Source: an uncultured Collinsella sp. (GTDB lineage Bacteria; Actinomycetota; Coriobacteriia; Coriobacteriales; Coriobacteriaceae). From it: a DNA stretch of 23,148 bases. Both the position numbers and the translations under genes were made by a program. Position 1 is the stretch's first letter; every line of letters begins with the position of its first letter. The notes beneath the pieces are model-generated. The model was not told the origin of the DNA. It was given only the letters and a program-made list of their open reading frames with translations, and ran no database searches. The stretch covers positions 1 through 23,148 of the forward strand of contig CALKBO010000046.1 in NCBI GenBank assembly GCA_937989875.1. Reading direction: 5' to 3'. Below are positions 7,090-16,500 of this stretch, one piece after another.

Positions 7090-7971
7090 ATGACGGTCTT
7101 TATCCAATACCTGGTCAACGGCCTGTCCATGGGCAGCGTCTACGCCATCATCGCGTTGGGCTACACCATGGTCTACGGTATCGCCAAGATGCTCAACTTC
7201 GCTCACGGCGACGTCATCATGGTCGGTGCCTATGTCTCGTTCTGCGCCACGTCGTATCTCGGCCTCCCGGGCTGGGTATCTGTAATTCTCTCTTGTGTGG
7301 TCTGCACGGTCCTCGGTGTTCTCATTGAGGGTCTGGCCTATAAGCCGCTGCGCCAAGCAGGCCCGCTGGCCGTTCTGATCACGGCCATCGGCGTGTCTTA
7401 CTTCCTGCAGAACGCCGCGCAGCTTCTGTGGGGCGCCACGCCCAAGAACTTCACTTCGCTCGTCGCCTTCCCGGTGCCGGAGTTCTTGGCCAAGTTCAAC
7501 GTGAGCGCCGTCTCGCTCGTCACCATCGTCGCCTGCTTGGTTATCATGGCCGGTTTGATGTTCTTTACAGGTAAGACCAAGATGGGCAAGGCCATGCGCG
7601 CCGTGTCCGAGGACAAGGCCGCCGCTCAGCTCATGGGCATCAACGTCAACCGCACCATCTCGATGACGTTCGCCATCGGCTCCGCCCTTGCCGCCATCGC
7701 CGGTGTGCTCCTGTGCTCCTACTCGCCGGTCCTGCAGCCCACCACGGGCGCCATGCCTGGCATCAAGGCCTTCGACGCTGCCGTTTTCGGCGGCATCGGC
7801 TCCATCCCCGGTGCCTTTGTCGGCGGCATTCTCATCGGCATTATCGAGGCGATGGCGCAGGCTTACATTTCCACGAGCCTTGCCAACTCCATCGTCTTTG
7901 GTGTTCTGATCATCGTCCTGCTCGTCAAGCCTGCCGGCCTCTTGGGCAAGTACGTCCCCGAGAAGGTGTAG
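7090..7971 (+). CDS. livH: Branched-chain amino acid ABC transporter permease LivH
   Basis: This 293-residue inner-membrane permease of the LivH family forms half of the channel for the importer. About eight hydrophobic segments are visible, with the family hallmarks NGLSMGSVYAIIALGYTMVYG at the start, NFAHGDVIMVGAY, and the cytoplasmic coupling loop GKAMRAVSEDKAAAQLMGIN that contacts the ATPase. I chose the ATG at 7090 because AAGGGGG ends nine bases before it; the in-frame ATG at 7081 directly abuts that ribosome site and is less likely. The stop is directly followed by the livM start, so the two permeases are translationally coupled. Confidence 0.93.
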   Translation: MTVFIQYLVNGLSMGSVYAIIALGYTMVYGIAKMLNFAHGDVIMVGAYVSFCATSYLGLPGWVSVILSCVVCTVLGVLIEGLAYKPLRQAGPLAVLITAIGVSYFLQNAAQLLWGATPKNFTSLVAFPVPEFLAKFNVSAVSLVTIVACLVIMAGLMFFTGKTKMGKAMRAVSEDKAAAQLMGINVNRTISMTFAIGSALAAIAGVLLCSYSPVLQPTTGAMPGIKAFDAAVFGGIGSIPGAFVGGILIGIIEAMAQAYISTSLANSIVFGVLIIVLLVKPAGLLGKYVPEKV

Positions 7972-9060
7972 GTGAGCGTTATGAAGTTTCTTAAAGACAA
8001 GCAGACGCGTCACGACTTTGTTACGTACGCCATGTGCCTTGTGGCGTTCGCCATCGTGTTCTTTATGCAGGCTAACCACATGATTCCGCGCATGATCGCC
8101 GGTCAGCTGGTTCCCATTACGGCCTACATCGTCATGGCTATCTCCCTTAACCTCGTCGTCGGCATCGCGGGCGACTTGTCGCTGGGCCATGCGGGCTTTA
8201 TGAGTGTCGGTGCCTACACGGGCATCGTCACCGCCGTCGCGCTGGAGAGCGCCGTTCCCTCCGATCCGGTGCGTCTTATCATCAGTATCGTGGTCGGCGC
8301 CATCGCTGCCGCTATCCTGGGCTTCTTGATTGGCATCCCGGTCCTTCGCCTGAGCGGCGATTACCTGGCTATCGTGACGCTGGCCTTTGGCGAGATTATC
8401 AAGGAGATCGTCACTTGCCTTATCGTGGGTGTCGACTCGCGCGGCCTGCACGTGATCTTTAACATCACGGGCAACTCTACGATCGACGACCTGCACCTGC
8501 TCGAGGACGGCACCGCCATCATCAAGGGCGCCCAGGGCGCTTCGGGCGTGTCGACGTACTCGACCTTCCTCGCCGGTGCCATCCTGGTCATGGTCGCACT
8601 CGTGATCGTGCTCAACCTGGTTCGCAGCCGTACCGGCCGTGCCATTATGGCCGTGCGCGACAACAAGATTGCAGCCGAGTCCGTGGGCATCTCCGTCACC
8701 CAGTACCGCATGATCGCGTTCGTGGTTTCCGCTGCCCTCGCCGGTGCTGCCGGAGCCCTCTTCGGCGGTAACTTCTCGCAGCTCTCCGCCACCAAGTTTG
8801 ACTTCAACACGTCCATCCTTATCCTGGTGTTCGTAGTCCTGGGCGGTCTGGGCAATATGCGCGGCTCCGTTATCGCGGCGGCGTTGCTCACGGTACTTCC
8901 CGAGCTGCTCCGTCAGTTCTCGGACTACCGCATGCTCATCTACGCTATCGTGCTGATCCTGGTCATGATCTTTACCAACAACCCGCAGCTCAAGGCGTTC
9001 TTCGGTCGCGTCAAGGACCGCTTTGCCTCCAAGAAGGAGGTGGCAGCCGATGCCCAGTAA
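7972..9060 (+). CDS. livM: Branched-chain amino acid ABC transporter permease LivM
   Basis: This 362-residue permease pairs with LivH. The family motif GHAGFMSVGAYTG and the coupling loop GRAIMAVRDNKIAAESVGI are present, among roughly ten hydrophobic segments, with a lysine-rich cytoplasmic end (DRFASKKEVAADAQ). The GTG at 7972 immediately follows the livH stop and has GAAGG upstream; an ATG at 7981, with AGGTGAG before it, would give 359 residues, and the two cannot be separated here. Its last 11 bases overlap the livG start. Confidence 0.93.
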   Translation: MSVMKFLKDKQTRHDFVTYAMCLVAFAIVFFMQANHMIPRMIAGQLVPITAYIVMAISLNLVVGIAGDLSLGHAGFMSVGAYTGIVTAVALESAVPSDPVRLIISIVVGAIAAAILGFLIGIPVLRLSGDYLAIVTLAFGEIIKEIVTCLIVGVDSRGLHVIFNITGNSTIDDLHLLEDGTAIIKGAQGASGVSTYSTFLAGAILVMVALVIVLNLVRSRTGRAIMAVRDNKIAAESVGISVTQYRMIAFVVSAALAGAAGALFGGNFSQLSATKFDFNTSILILVFVVLGGLGNMRGSVIAAALLTVLPELLRQFSDYRMLIYAIVLILVMIFTNNPQLKAFFGRVKDRFASKKEVAADAQ

Positions 9061-9910
9061 GTTTGAGTTCAACAAGGGCAAGATGGTCCCGTATCCTTCT
9101 GGCGCCATCGTTCCCGACCGCGACTTGGGCCAGCGCCCGGCGCTCGAGTGCATCCACCTGGGCATTGAATTCGGCGGCCTTAAGGCGGTCGACGACTTTA
9201 GCCTGACTATCGGCAAGACCGAGATCGCCGGTCTGATCGGCCCCAACGGTGCCGGTAAGACCACGGTCTTCAACCTGCTCACCAAGGTGTATCAGCCCAC
9301 GCACGGCACCATCCTGCTCGACGGTGAGGACACCTCGGGCAAGTCGGTCTATCAGGTCAACCGCATGGGTATTGCCCGTACCTTCCAGAACATTCGCCTG
9401 TTCAACACCATGACGGTGGAGGATAACGTTAAGGTCGGCCTGCACAACCAGGAGCGTTATTCCGGCTTTGAGGGCGTGCTGCGCCTGCCGACGTATTGGA
9501 AGCACGAGAAGGCCGCGCACGAGCGCGCCATGGAGCTGCTGTCCATCTTTGATATGGAGCATCTGGCAAACGAGCAGGCCGGGTCGCTGCCTTACGGCGC
9601 TCAGCGTCGTCTGGAGATCGTCCGCGCGCTTGCCACCAACCCCAAGCTGCTGCTGCTCGACGAACCTGCCGCCGGCATGAACCCGTCCGAGACCGCAGAA
9701 CTCATGGCGAACATCGTCAAGATTCGCGACACCTTCGGCATCGCCATCATGCTTATCGAGCATGATATGTCGCTCGTCATGAACATCTGCGAGGGCATCT
9801 GCGTGCTTAACTTTGGCAAGGTCATCGCCAAGGGCACGGCAGAGGAAATCCAGAACAACGACGCCGTTATCGAGGCGTATCTGGGTAAGCAGGATAAGGG
9901 GGAGAACTAA
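9050..9910 (+). CDS. livG: Branched-chain amino acid ABC transporter ATP-binding protein LivG
   Basis: This 286-residue ATPase energises the importer from the cytoplasmic face. Walker A is GPNGAGKT with K70. The signature region reads LPYGAQRRLEI, a variant of the usual LSGGQ that is common in LivG-type proteins. Walker B ends LLLLDEP (D204, E205), followed by AAGMNP and the switch histidine in LIEHDM. The start at 9050 is supported by AAGGAGG nine bases upstream inside the end of livM; an earlier in-frame ATG at 9023 has no such site. About 30 residues precede the normal family start (LECIHLGIEFGGLKAVDDF), an N-terminal extension of unknown purpose. LivF follows with no gap. Confidence 0.94.
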   Translation: MPSKFEFNKGKMVPYPSGAIVPDRDLGQRPALECIHLGIEFGGLKAVDDFSLTIGKTEIAGLIGPNGAGKTTVFNLLTKVYQPTHGTILLDGEDTSGKSVYQVNRMGIARTFQNIRLFNTMTVEDNVKVGLHNQERYSGFEGVLRLPTYWKHEKAAHERAMELLSIFDMEHLANEQAGSLPYGAQRRLEIVRALATNPKLLLLDEPAAGMNPSETAELMANIVKIRDTFGIAIMLIEHDMSLVMNICEGICVLNFGKVIAKGTAEEIQNNDAVIEAYLGKQDKGEN

Positions 9911-10624
9911 ATGGCAGAGCCGATGCTTTCCGTCTACAACATCAACGTCTGGTACGGCGCCATCCACGCCATTAAGGACATCTCCTTTAACGTTAACGAG
10001 GGCGAGATCGTGGCCTTGATTGGCGCCAACGGTGCCGGCAAGTCCACAACGCTCAAGACCGTCTCGGGCCTGCTGCGTTCCAAGACCGGTTCCATCAAGT
10101 TTATGGGCGAGGACATTACTCATACGCCCGCTGATAAGCTGGTTGGTAAGGGCCTGGCTCAGGTTCCCGAGGGTCGTCGCGCCTTTTTGCAGATGACGGT
10201 CGAGGAGAACCTGGAGATGGGTGCCTATACGCAGCCCAAGTCCACGGTGGCTCCGGGCCTGGAGCGCGTCTACGAGCAGTTCCCGCGCCTGAAGGAACGT
10301 CGTCGCCAGGTCGCCGGCACCCTTTCGGGCGGCGAGCAGCAGATGCTCGTTATGGGGCGCGCCCTTATGAGTAACCCCAAACTGCTTATGCTCGACGAAC
10401 CTTCCATGGGTCTGGCACCGATTCTGATCGAACAGATCTTCCAGATTGTCGAGGACCTGCACAAGGCCGGTACCACGGTGCTTCTGGTCGAGCAAAACGC
10501 GCAGATGGCGCTTTCCATCGCCACGCGCGGTTACGTGCTCGAGACTGGCAAGATCACCATGACCGGCACGGGCCAAGAACTCCTGCACGACGATAACGTC
10601 CGCAAGGCCTATCTGGGCGGTTAA
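9911..10624 (+). CDS. livF: Branched-chain amino acid ABC transporter ATP-binding protein LivF
   Basis: This 237-residue ATPase is the partner of LivG. Walker A is GANGAGKST with K44, the ABC signature LSGGEQQ is at 138-144, and Walker B ends LLMLDEP with D162, followed by SMGLAP, which is typical of LivF. The ATG directly follows the livG stop and is preceded by GGGGGAG. It is the last gene of the liv cluster; a strong terminator begins 12 bases after the stop. Length is normal for the family and no residue appears missing. Confidence 0.95.
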   Translation: MAEPMLSVYNINVWYGAIHAIKDISFNVNEGEIVALIGANGAGKSTTLKTVSGLLRSKTGSIKFMGEDITHTPADKLVGKGLAQVPEGRRAFLQMTVEENLEMGAYTQPKSTVAPGLERVYEQFPRLKERRRQVAGTLSGGEQQMLVMGRALMSNPKLLMLDEPSMGLAPILIEQIFQIVEDLHKAGTTVLLVEQNAQMALSIATRGYVLETGKITMTGTGQELLHDDNVRKAYLGG

Positions 10625-10635
10625 TCCATTCAACA

Positions 10636-10672
10636 AAGGGGGCGCTGACCAACCCGGTCAGCGCCCCCTTTT
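10636..10672 (+). terminator. Strong Rho-independent terminator of the liv operon
   Basis: A 15-bp perfect stem (10636-10650 with 10656-10670) with a five-base AACCC loop is followed by further Ts to 10672. The core is GGGGGCGCTGACC. Because the stem is flanked by AA and TTTT it could work in both directions, though only the plus-strand operon ends here. Confidence 0.93.
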
Positions 10673-10741
10673 AAGTTGCGGTGAAATAGGGACTGAATAC
10701 GGGCTCCAGAGGCCAAAAGAGTCCCTATTCCACCGCAACTT
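10673..10741. repeat. 69-bp palindromic element with 22-bp inverted ends
   Basis: The left arm (10673-10694, beginning AAGTTGCGGTG) and right arm (10720-10741, ending CACCGCAACTT) are inverted copies with a single A/G mismatch, around a 25-base centre. It starts immediately after the liv terminator and ends 58 bases before cutC. It carries no T-tract and no coding potential. The form suits a short dispersed intergenic repeat (MITE-like or REP-like); whether other copies exist cannot be seen in this window. Confidence 0.7.
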
Positions 10742-10799
10742 CATGGGGATGTGTGACAATGCCCGTCGGAAAACATCTGCTGTCTTTGGGGGTCTATCT

Positions 10800-11477
10800 A
10801 TGCTGTATGAGTTTTGTGCCGAGAACTTTGAGCGGGTGCCGGCGGCTATCGATGCCGGTGCTAAGCGCATCGAGTTGTGCGACAACCTTGCCGTCGGTGG
10901 TACCACGCCCTCGGCTGGCGTTATCAGCGCTACGGTCGGCTATGCTCACGAGCATGACGCGCGAGTGATGTGCATGATTCGCCCGCGTGGCGGTGACTTT
11001 CATTACAACCAAGACGAGCTGCGCATGATGGAGATGGACCTGGGCCTTGCCGTAAGCGCCGGCGTTGACGGCTTGGTCTTTGGCTGCTGCAAGCCCTGCG
11101 CTGGCGGATGGGCGCTCGACGAGCTTACGTTGGGCGCCCTCGTGATGGCCGCGGGCTGCGCGACCGAGGAATGCAAGCGTGAGCCCATCGACATCACCTT
11201 CCACATGGCGTTTGATCAGCTCTCGCCTGAGGCTCAGCTCGACGCCGTCGACACACTCGCCGATTGCGGCGTTACGCGCATCCTGACGCACGGCGGTGCC
11301 GCCGGCACGCCGATCGAGGACAACCTGGAGCATCTGTCGCGTCTTATCGAGTGTGCGGGAGACCGCCTGACCATCCTTCCCGGCGGCGGCATTTCCACGG
11401 CCAACCGCGATACCGTGGCGGCGGCACTGGGCGTCTCCGAGCTCCATGGCACCAAGATCGTGCCGCTGGAGGTATAA
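10800..11477 (+). CDS. cutC: CutC family protein
   Basis: This 225-residue protein belongs to the CutC family (PF03932), a TIM-barrel fold historically linked to copper homeostasis, although its biochemical role is unsettled. The family opening EFCAENFERVPAAIDAGAKRI, the stretch GGTTPSAGV, MIRPRGGDF, and the late ILTHGGA and LPGGGI motifs are all present, and length is normal. The ATG at 10800 starts exactly where the family does and has GGGGG about eight bases upstream; an in-frame ATG at 10743 would add 19 residues with no family match. Three bases separate its stop from the next gene, whose ribosome site lies inside the cutC end, so they form one translation-coupled unit. Confidence 0.88.
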   Translation: MLYEFCAENFERVPAAIDAGAKRIELCDNLAVGGTTPSAGVISATVGYAHEHDARVMCMIRPRGGDFHYNQDELRMMEMDLGLAVSAGVDGLVFGCCKPCAGGWALDELTLGALVMAAGCATEECKREPIDITFHMAFDQLSPEAQLDAVDTLADCGVTRILTHGGAAGTPIEDNLEHLSRLIECAGDRLTILPGGGISTANRDTVAAALGVSELHGTKIVPLEV

Positions 11478-11480
11478 CCC

Positions 11481-12278
11481 GTGGCGCTGGTATTTGACGT
11501 TCAGCAGGCGAACGGTAAGCCCGACGACAACCGCCGCCCCGGTACCGCGTGCCCCTTTTGCAACACGGAGGGTCTCACCAACATCATCCAGCGCGACGGT
11601 GACTGCATCTGGCTCGAGAATAAGTTCAAGACCCTGCGCGCCACCCGTCAAACCGTGCTGATCGAGTCGGCCGATCACGATGCCGACCTGGTGACCTATG
11701 AGCCGGATGAACTCCACCATGTGATGCGGTTTGCCCTGGGTTGCTGGCAGCAGATGATCGATTCACAGCAGTATCGAAGCGTGCTCATGTACAAGAACAA
11801 GGGTCCGCTCTCGGGTGGTAGTCTCGTTCATCCGCACATGCAGATTGTGGGTTTGGAGCAGGAAGACGGCTACACTTCGCTGACTTCTGCCAATTTCGAA
11901 GGCATCAATGTCTGGCAACAGGGGAGGATCTCGGTCAACATCTCAACCGAACCCATCATGGGGTTCTTTGAGGTCAACGTTTCAGCCCCGCAGGGAATCG
12001 CCGCCAGCGATGACACGAGAGACCAAGCCGAGGCGGATCTCTTCGCCGATGCGATCCAGGTAGCTCTGCGCTATATCCTGAACGAGCACCACGGTGGTCG
12101 CGCAGAGTCGTACAACCTGTTCTTCTATCACCTGGGCGGTCGGACCATTGCTAAGGCGCTGCCGCGTTGGGTGGTTTCGCCCTACTTTGTCGGCTATCGT
12201 TTGGCCCAGGTCAATGCCGAGACAACGCTCGATGTCGATGCTGAGCGCCTGCGTGCGCATCTGGAAACGCTCGCGTAG
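11481..12278 (+). CDS. GalT/HIT-like protein, DUF4931 type
   Basis: This 265-residue protein resembles the galactose-1-phosphate uridylyltransferase branch of the HIT superfamily. It has CPFC (C24, C27), matching the CxxC zinc ligands of GalT, and HPHMQ (H117, H119), matching the GalT active-site HPHxQ in which the second histidine carries the nucleotidyl group. I recall this shorter form as DUF4931. It is smaller than true GalT (about 350 residues), so a different nucleotidyl-transfer or hydrolase role is likely; the substrate is unknown. The GTG start is supported by GGAGG eight bases upstream, at the end of cutC. No galactose-pathway genes are nearby. It converges on the BASS transporter, 30 bases away. 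Confidence 0.75.
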   Translation: MALVFDVQQANGKPDDNRRPGTACPFCNTEGLTNIIQRDGDCIWLENKFKTLRATRQTVLIESADHDADLVTYEPDELHHVMRFALGCWQQMIDSQQYRSVLMYKNKGPLSGGSLVHPHMQIVGLEQEDGYTSLTSANFEGINVWQQGRISVNISTEPIMGFFEVNVSAPQGIAASDDTRDQAEADLFADAIQVALRYILNEHHGGRAESYNLFFYHLGGRTIAKALPRWVVSPYFVGYRLAQVNAETTLDVDAERLRAHLETLA

Positions 12279-12308
12279 CAAGGCGAGCGCCTGCGAAAAG
12301 CGTGCTGC

Positions 12309-13307
12309 CTAGCGTGCCATCGCGTCGCGGCCGGCCTTGACCCGCTTGCGCTGTTTGGCGCGCTCCTCGCTGGTTAGACGTTCAAAGAGATGCCCGATGG
12401 TCGAGGCCAGCACCTGCTGAAACAGCGTGCCACACATGACGGGGAACACGACCTCGCCGGGAAAATACTGCGTGGCGATGACGGCGCCCGAAGAGATATT
12501 GCGCATGCCGCAGGTAAAGCACATGGTGGTCGTCTCGCTATACGGCAGATGCAGGGCACGTGCGACCAGGATGCCGATGATAAAGCCGCTGATGGCAAAC
12601 ACCAGGATAAAGAGGGCGACTTCCAGGCGCACCGTGTTCATGTGCAGCACGTACTCGCTCATGGCGGTGGAGTTGGACGCGATGACGCCCATCATCATAA
12701 ATTTGCAGGCGGGCGAGAGCGCGGGGGAGAGTTTCTCGTGCCCCCATCCGCGCGTGAGCTCGTTAATGACGATGCCGAGCACGGCGGGGATGGCGATCAT
12801 AAAGGCCATGTTCTGCATCATGCTCGGCACGTCGATTGAGACGGTGGCACCCAGCAAGAGCTTGAGCGTGAGTGGAATCGTCACAGGCGAGATAACTGAG
12901 GACGTCAGGATAATGGTGAGCGCGAGCGGGCCGTTGCCGCCGAACATGCTGATCCACATAAAAGCGGTGACTGCCACGGGTACGCTGTACTCGAGCACGA
13001 TGCCGCAGACAAGGTTGGGATTGGAGCCAAAGAACAGCGATCCCATGGCATAGGCTGCAATGGGAATGAGCGCCGCCGAGACGAGTAGCGCCAAAATCAG
13101 GTGCAGCGGACGGCGGAACACCTCAGCTACCTGGTGGAAGGTGTTGCTGAGCGCGCCTTGGAACGTCATAAAGGCGAAGAGGGCGGGAACGATGGGCTTG
13201 AGTACGCCGATCTGCTGGGGAAAGAGCACGCCGAGCGTTACGCAAATCGGAACGATGACCTGCATATGCCCCGCGAGGAACTTTCCCAGTCCAGCCCATT
13301 GCTTCAT
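12309..13307 (-). CDS. Bile acid:sodium symporter family (BASS/SBF) transporter
   Basis: This 332-residue integral membrane protein has about ten hydrophobic segments and a basic cytoplasmic tail (EERAKQRKRVKAGRDAMAR). The pattern LFAFMTFQGAL early, EYSVPVAVTAFMW in the middle, and CFTCGMRNISSGAVIAT late fits the bile acid:sodium symporter superfamily, where the GMRN/GMQN stretch is near the crossing helices and sodium sites. Bacterial members move bile acids, pantoate, other organic anions or unknown substrates, so the name should not be taken as proof of bile acid transport. The start at 13307 has GGGG close upstream. It is a single-gene unit, divergent from the RecJ-RecQ gene and convergent with the GalT-like gene. 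Confidence 0.82.
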   Translation of the reverse strand: MKQWAGLGKFLAGHMQVIVPICVTLGVLFPQQIGVLKPIVPALFAFMTFQGALSNTFHQVAEVFRRPLHLILALLVSAALIPIAAYAMGSLFFGSNPNLVCGIVLEYSVPVAVTAFMWISMFGGNGPLALTIILTSSVISPVTIPLTLKLLLGATVSIDVPSMMQNMAFMIAIPAVLGIVINELTRGWGHEKLSPALSPACKFMMMGVIASNSTAMSEYVLHMNTVRLEVALFILVFAISGFIIGILVARALHLPYSETTTMCFTCGMRNISSGAVIATQYFPGEVVFPVMCGTLFQQVLASTIGHLFERLTSEERAKQRKRVKAGRDAMAR

Positions 13308-13467
13308 ATGCCCCGTGACTCCCTTTATCCGCGAACTCGTTTGTATGGATATGCTAGACGCTCGTATGTGTCTGTGCGGCTGAAACGCTCGATTATTTCG
13401 AGGCTATTACCGTCATCGTTTACCGAAACCGCGGCGCGCTGCGAGGTTCTGCGTCCGTGCCGCACGG

Positions 13468-13473
13468 TATAAT
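13468..13473 (+). promoter_or_regulatory. -10 box of the recJQ-rel promoter, with adjacent palindrome
   Basis: A consensus TATAAT lies here, so transcription should begin near 13480. The -35 region is poor (GTTCTG or nearby). The inverted repeat CCGTG-CCG-CACGG (13455-13467) fills the space immediately upstream of the -10 and could be a regulator site. Confidence 0.65.
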
Positions 13474-13529
13474 AAATCCGTTCAACAGATCTGCCTGCCG
13501 AAGCGGGCATACACAGAGGACTCATCGCT

Positions 13530-13595
13530 ATGAACCGTGAGAGGTATCGCGGCGACCTGCCCCTATCGGGGGTGGGCGCCTATGTCATCGCTTAA
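13530..13595 (+). CDS. Candidate 21-residue leader ORF overlapping recJQ start
   Basis: An ATG at 13530 opens a 21-codon frame (begins MNRERYRGDLP, ends AYVIA) with AGAGGA about eight bases upstream, a better ribosome site than that of the gene it overlaps. It starts about 50 bases after the predicted transcription start. Its stop lies 14 bases inside the RecJ-RecQ gene, which is in another frame, an arrangement typical of translational coupling. Alternatively a one-base error or natural slip in the GGGGG run at 13568-13572 would fuse this frame to RecJ and make it the true N-terminus. No family is recognised. Confidence 0.4.
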   Translation: MNRERYRGDLPLSGVGAYVIA

Positions 13596-16500
13596 GACGA
13601 CGCATCGCTGGGCGGTCGCTCAGCAAAACCCCGGGCTCGAAAAGGAGCTTTCGGCTGGTCTGGGCATTCCCGGACTGGTGGCGCGCATTATGGTCGCGCA
13701 CGGCATCGGCTCCATCAAAGAGGGCCAATTGTTTTTGACGCCTTCGCTCGATCGCGACTGGGCCGACCCACTCATTATCCCGGGCATGTCGGTCGTTGCC
13801 GACCGCGTCGAGCGCGCTATTCGCAACCACGAGCACATTGCAGTCTTTGGCGATTTTGACGTTGACGGCATTACGTCGACCTGTCTGTTGACCGAGGCGC
13901 TGCGCACGTTTGGCGCCGATGTCACGCCGTTTATTCCGCATCGCTTTGATGAGGGCTACGGCCTTTCGCGCGCGGCACTCGACCGCGTTAACGAGCTCGC
14001 TCGCCCCCAGCTGATCGTGACCGTGGATAACGGCATTGCCGCCAAGGAAGAGGTTTCCTATCTGGAGAGCCTGGGGATCGATTTGGTGGTCACGGACCAT
14101 CACGAGCCCTCCGACCAGGTGCCGCAGGGTGTGCCCCTGACCGACCCCAAGCTCGAGGACGAGGGCCCCTCGCGCGAGCTTGCCGGTGCTGGTGTGGCGC
14201 TCAAGCTGGTGCAAGTCCTGGGTGAGCGCCTGGGCAAGCCGTCGTATTGGCGTTCGCTAATCGAGGTCGCGGCGCTGGGCACCGTGTCCGACATGATGCC
14301 GCTCACGCCCGAGAACCGCGCGCTGGTTGCCGAGGGCATCCAGCAGATGCGCGTAACCGCTCGCCCCGGCTATATCGCGCTTGCCGCGCTCGCCAAGGCG
14401 GACCTTTCGAGCATTACGGCGGATGGCCTGTCATTCTCGCTCATTCCCCGCTTAAACGCCGCCGGTCGCATGGCCGATCCCAAGCTGGCGCTCGACCTGC
14501 TGCTTGCCCGCAATCCCATCGAAGCAAGCGCACTGGCGGCTGAGCTCGAGGAAATCAACCGCCAGCGCCGTGAGATCGAGGCGGAGCTCACGCGCGATGC
14601 CATGGCAAAGGTCGAGGAGACCTATGACGGCGGACGCGCGATCGTCGTGGGCGGCGAAGGCTGGCACGAGGGCGTCAAGGGCATCGTGGCAAGCCGTCTG
14701 ACCAACCGCTATCACGTGCCGGCGCTGCTGTTCTCGATCGAGGACGGTATCGCGCGCGGCTCTGGTCGCTCGGTGGGCAAAGTTAACCTGTTTGACGCCG
14801 TCGAGCGCTGTTCCGACCTGCTGATTCGTCGCGGCGGACATGCCGGTGCGGTGGGTGTGACCATCGAGGCATCCAAGCTCGATGAATTCCGTCGTCGCCT
14901 TTCCGCCGTGCTATCGGAGATTTCCGCCGAGGACTTTGAAGACATCGACGAGGTTGCCGCCACGGTCGACCTTTCCGAGCTGAATATCGAGACTATAGAG
15001 CAGATTTCCCGTCTTGAGCCGTTTGGCCAGGGCAACAAGGTGCCGCTGCTGGCCGCCGAGGGCGTGACGATGTGCGATCGCGCCGTGGTGGGCAAAACCG
15101 GCGAGCACATGCGCTTTGTGGCGACCGATGGCGCCGCGAGTGTGCCGGCCATTATGTTCCGCGTGCCGCAAATCGATAAGCTCATCAACTGCGATAGCGC
15201 TGTCGACTTGGTGTTCGAGGCCGTTGCCGAGCATTGGCAGGGGCGTGTGAAGCCCAAGCTCATGATCAAGGATGTTCTGGTCCGCGATACCACGCTGCCC
15301 AGCGTCGACGATCCGGCATGCGAGCTTCGTCGTGGCGTGCAGCCGGCGGATTCCGGCCTGCGCCTGGAGTCGCGTAAGCGCGAGACACTCGCCCAGCTTT
15401 CTTATACCGAGCTGACGCGCTCGCTTATCCATAGCTTTATAGGCTCGAACCAGCCGCACCGCGCGCAGGTCGAGGCGCTCGATGCCCTGGCCGATCACCA
15501 AAGTGTTCTGGCCGTTATGGGAACGGGGCGCGGCAAGTCGCTCATCTTCCATGTGCATGCCGCGCGCGAGGCGGTTCTTCGCGGGCGTGCGAGCATCTTT
15601 GTCTATCCGCTGCGCGCGCTCGTTGCCGACCAGGCCTATCACCTCTCGTCGACGATGGCAGCGCTTGGCATTGGCGTTGGCGTGCTGACCGGCGAGACCG
15701 TGGAGGCCGCACGCGATGACGTGTTCGCCGGTCTAGCTTCGGGCCGCACCGGTATCGTGCTCACGACGCCCGAGTTCCTGTCTATCCACCGTGACCGTTT
15801 CGCGCGTTCGGGCCGCATCGGCTTTGTCGTTATCGATGAGGCGCACCACGCCGGCCTTGCCAAGGGCGGCGACCGTAGCGCCTATCTTGACATGCCCGAT
15901 ATCCTCAAAGCCCTGGGCGACCCGGTCGTTATGGCTGCGACGGCCACCGCGACGGCTCCGGTCGTGGCCGAGCTTGCCCGCATGTTGCCGATCACTCGCA
16001 CGGTGGTCGACGAGACGGTGCGCGAGAACCTGCAGCTCGAGGACGACCGCGACCTTGCGAGCCGCGAGAACCGTTTGGTGTCGATCGTGGCGACGGGGGA
16101 GAAGACCGTCATTTACGTCAATTCGCGCGACCAGTCCGTGGCGCTCGCCAAGACGTTGCGCAAGCGTGTGCCCGATTGCGCAACCCATATCGCGTTCTAT
16201 AACGCGGGGCTTGCGCGTTCCGATCGCCGCCGCGTGGAGGAAGCATTCCGAGACGGAAGCCTCAGCTGCATCGTTTCGACCTCCGCCTTTGGCGAGGGTG
16301 TCAACCTGCCCGATATCCGCCATGTCGTGCTCTACCACATGCCGTTTGGCGCCATCGAGTTCAACCAGATGAGCGGACGTGCCGGCCGCGATGGCCAGCC
16401 CGCCGTGATCCATCTGCTCTATTCGTCGCGCGACGCCCGCATTAACGAGCGCCTGCTCGACTGCTATGCGCCCGAGCGCGACGAGCTCGTCACGCTCTAT

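Noticed and set aside
7066..9285. 739-residue open frame on the minus strand, antisense to livH, livM and the start of livG
   Set aside because: Composition is dominated by D, H, G, Q and R, as expected for the complement of GC-rich coding DNA. It has no domain, and the plus-strand genes there are unambiguous.
9011..10636. 541-residue open frame antisense to livG and livF
   Set aside because: It mirrors two complete ABC ATPases on the other strand and has no motif or ribosome site.
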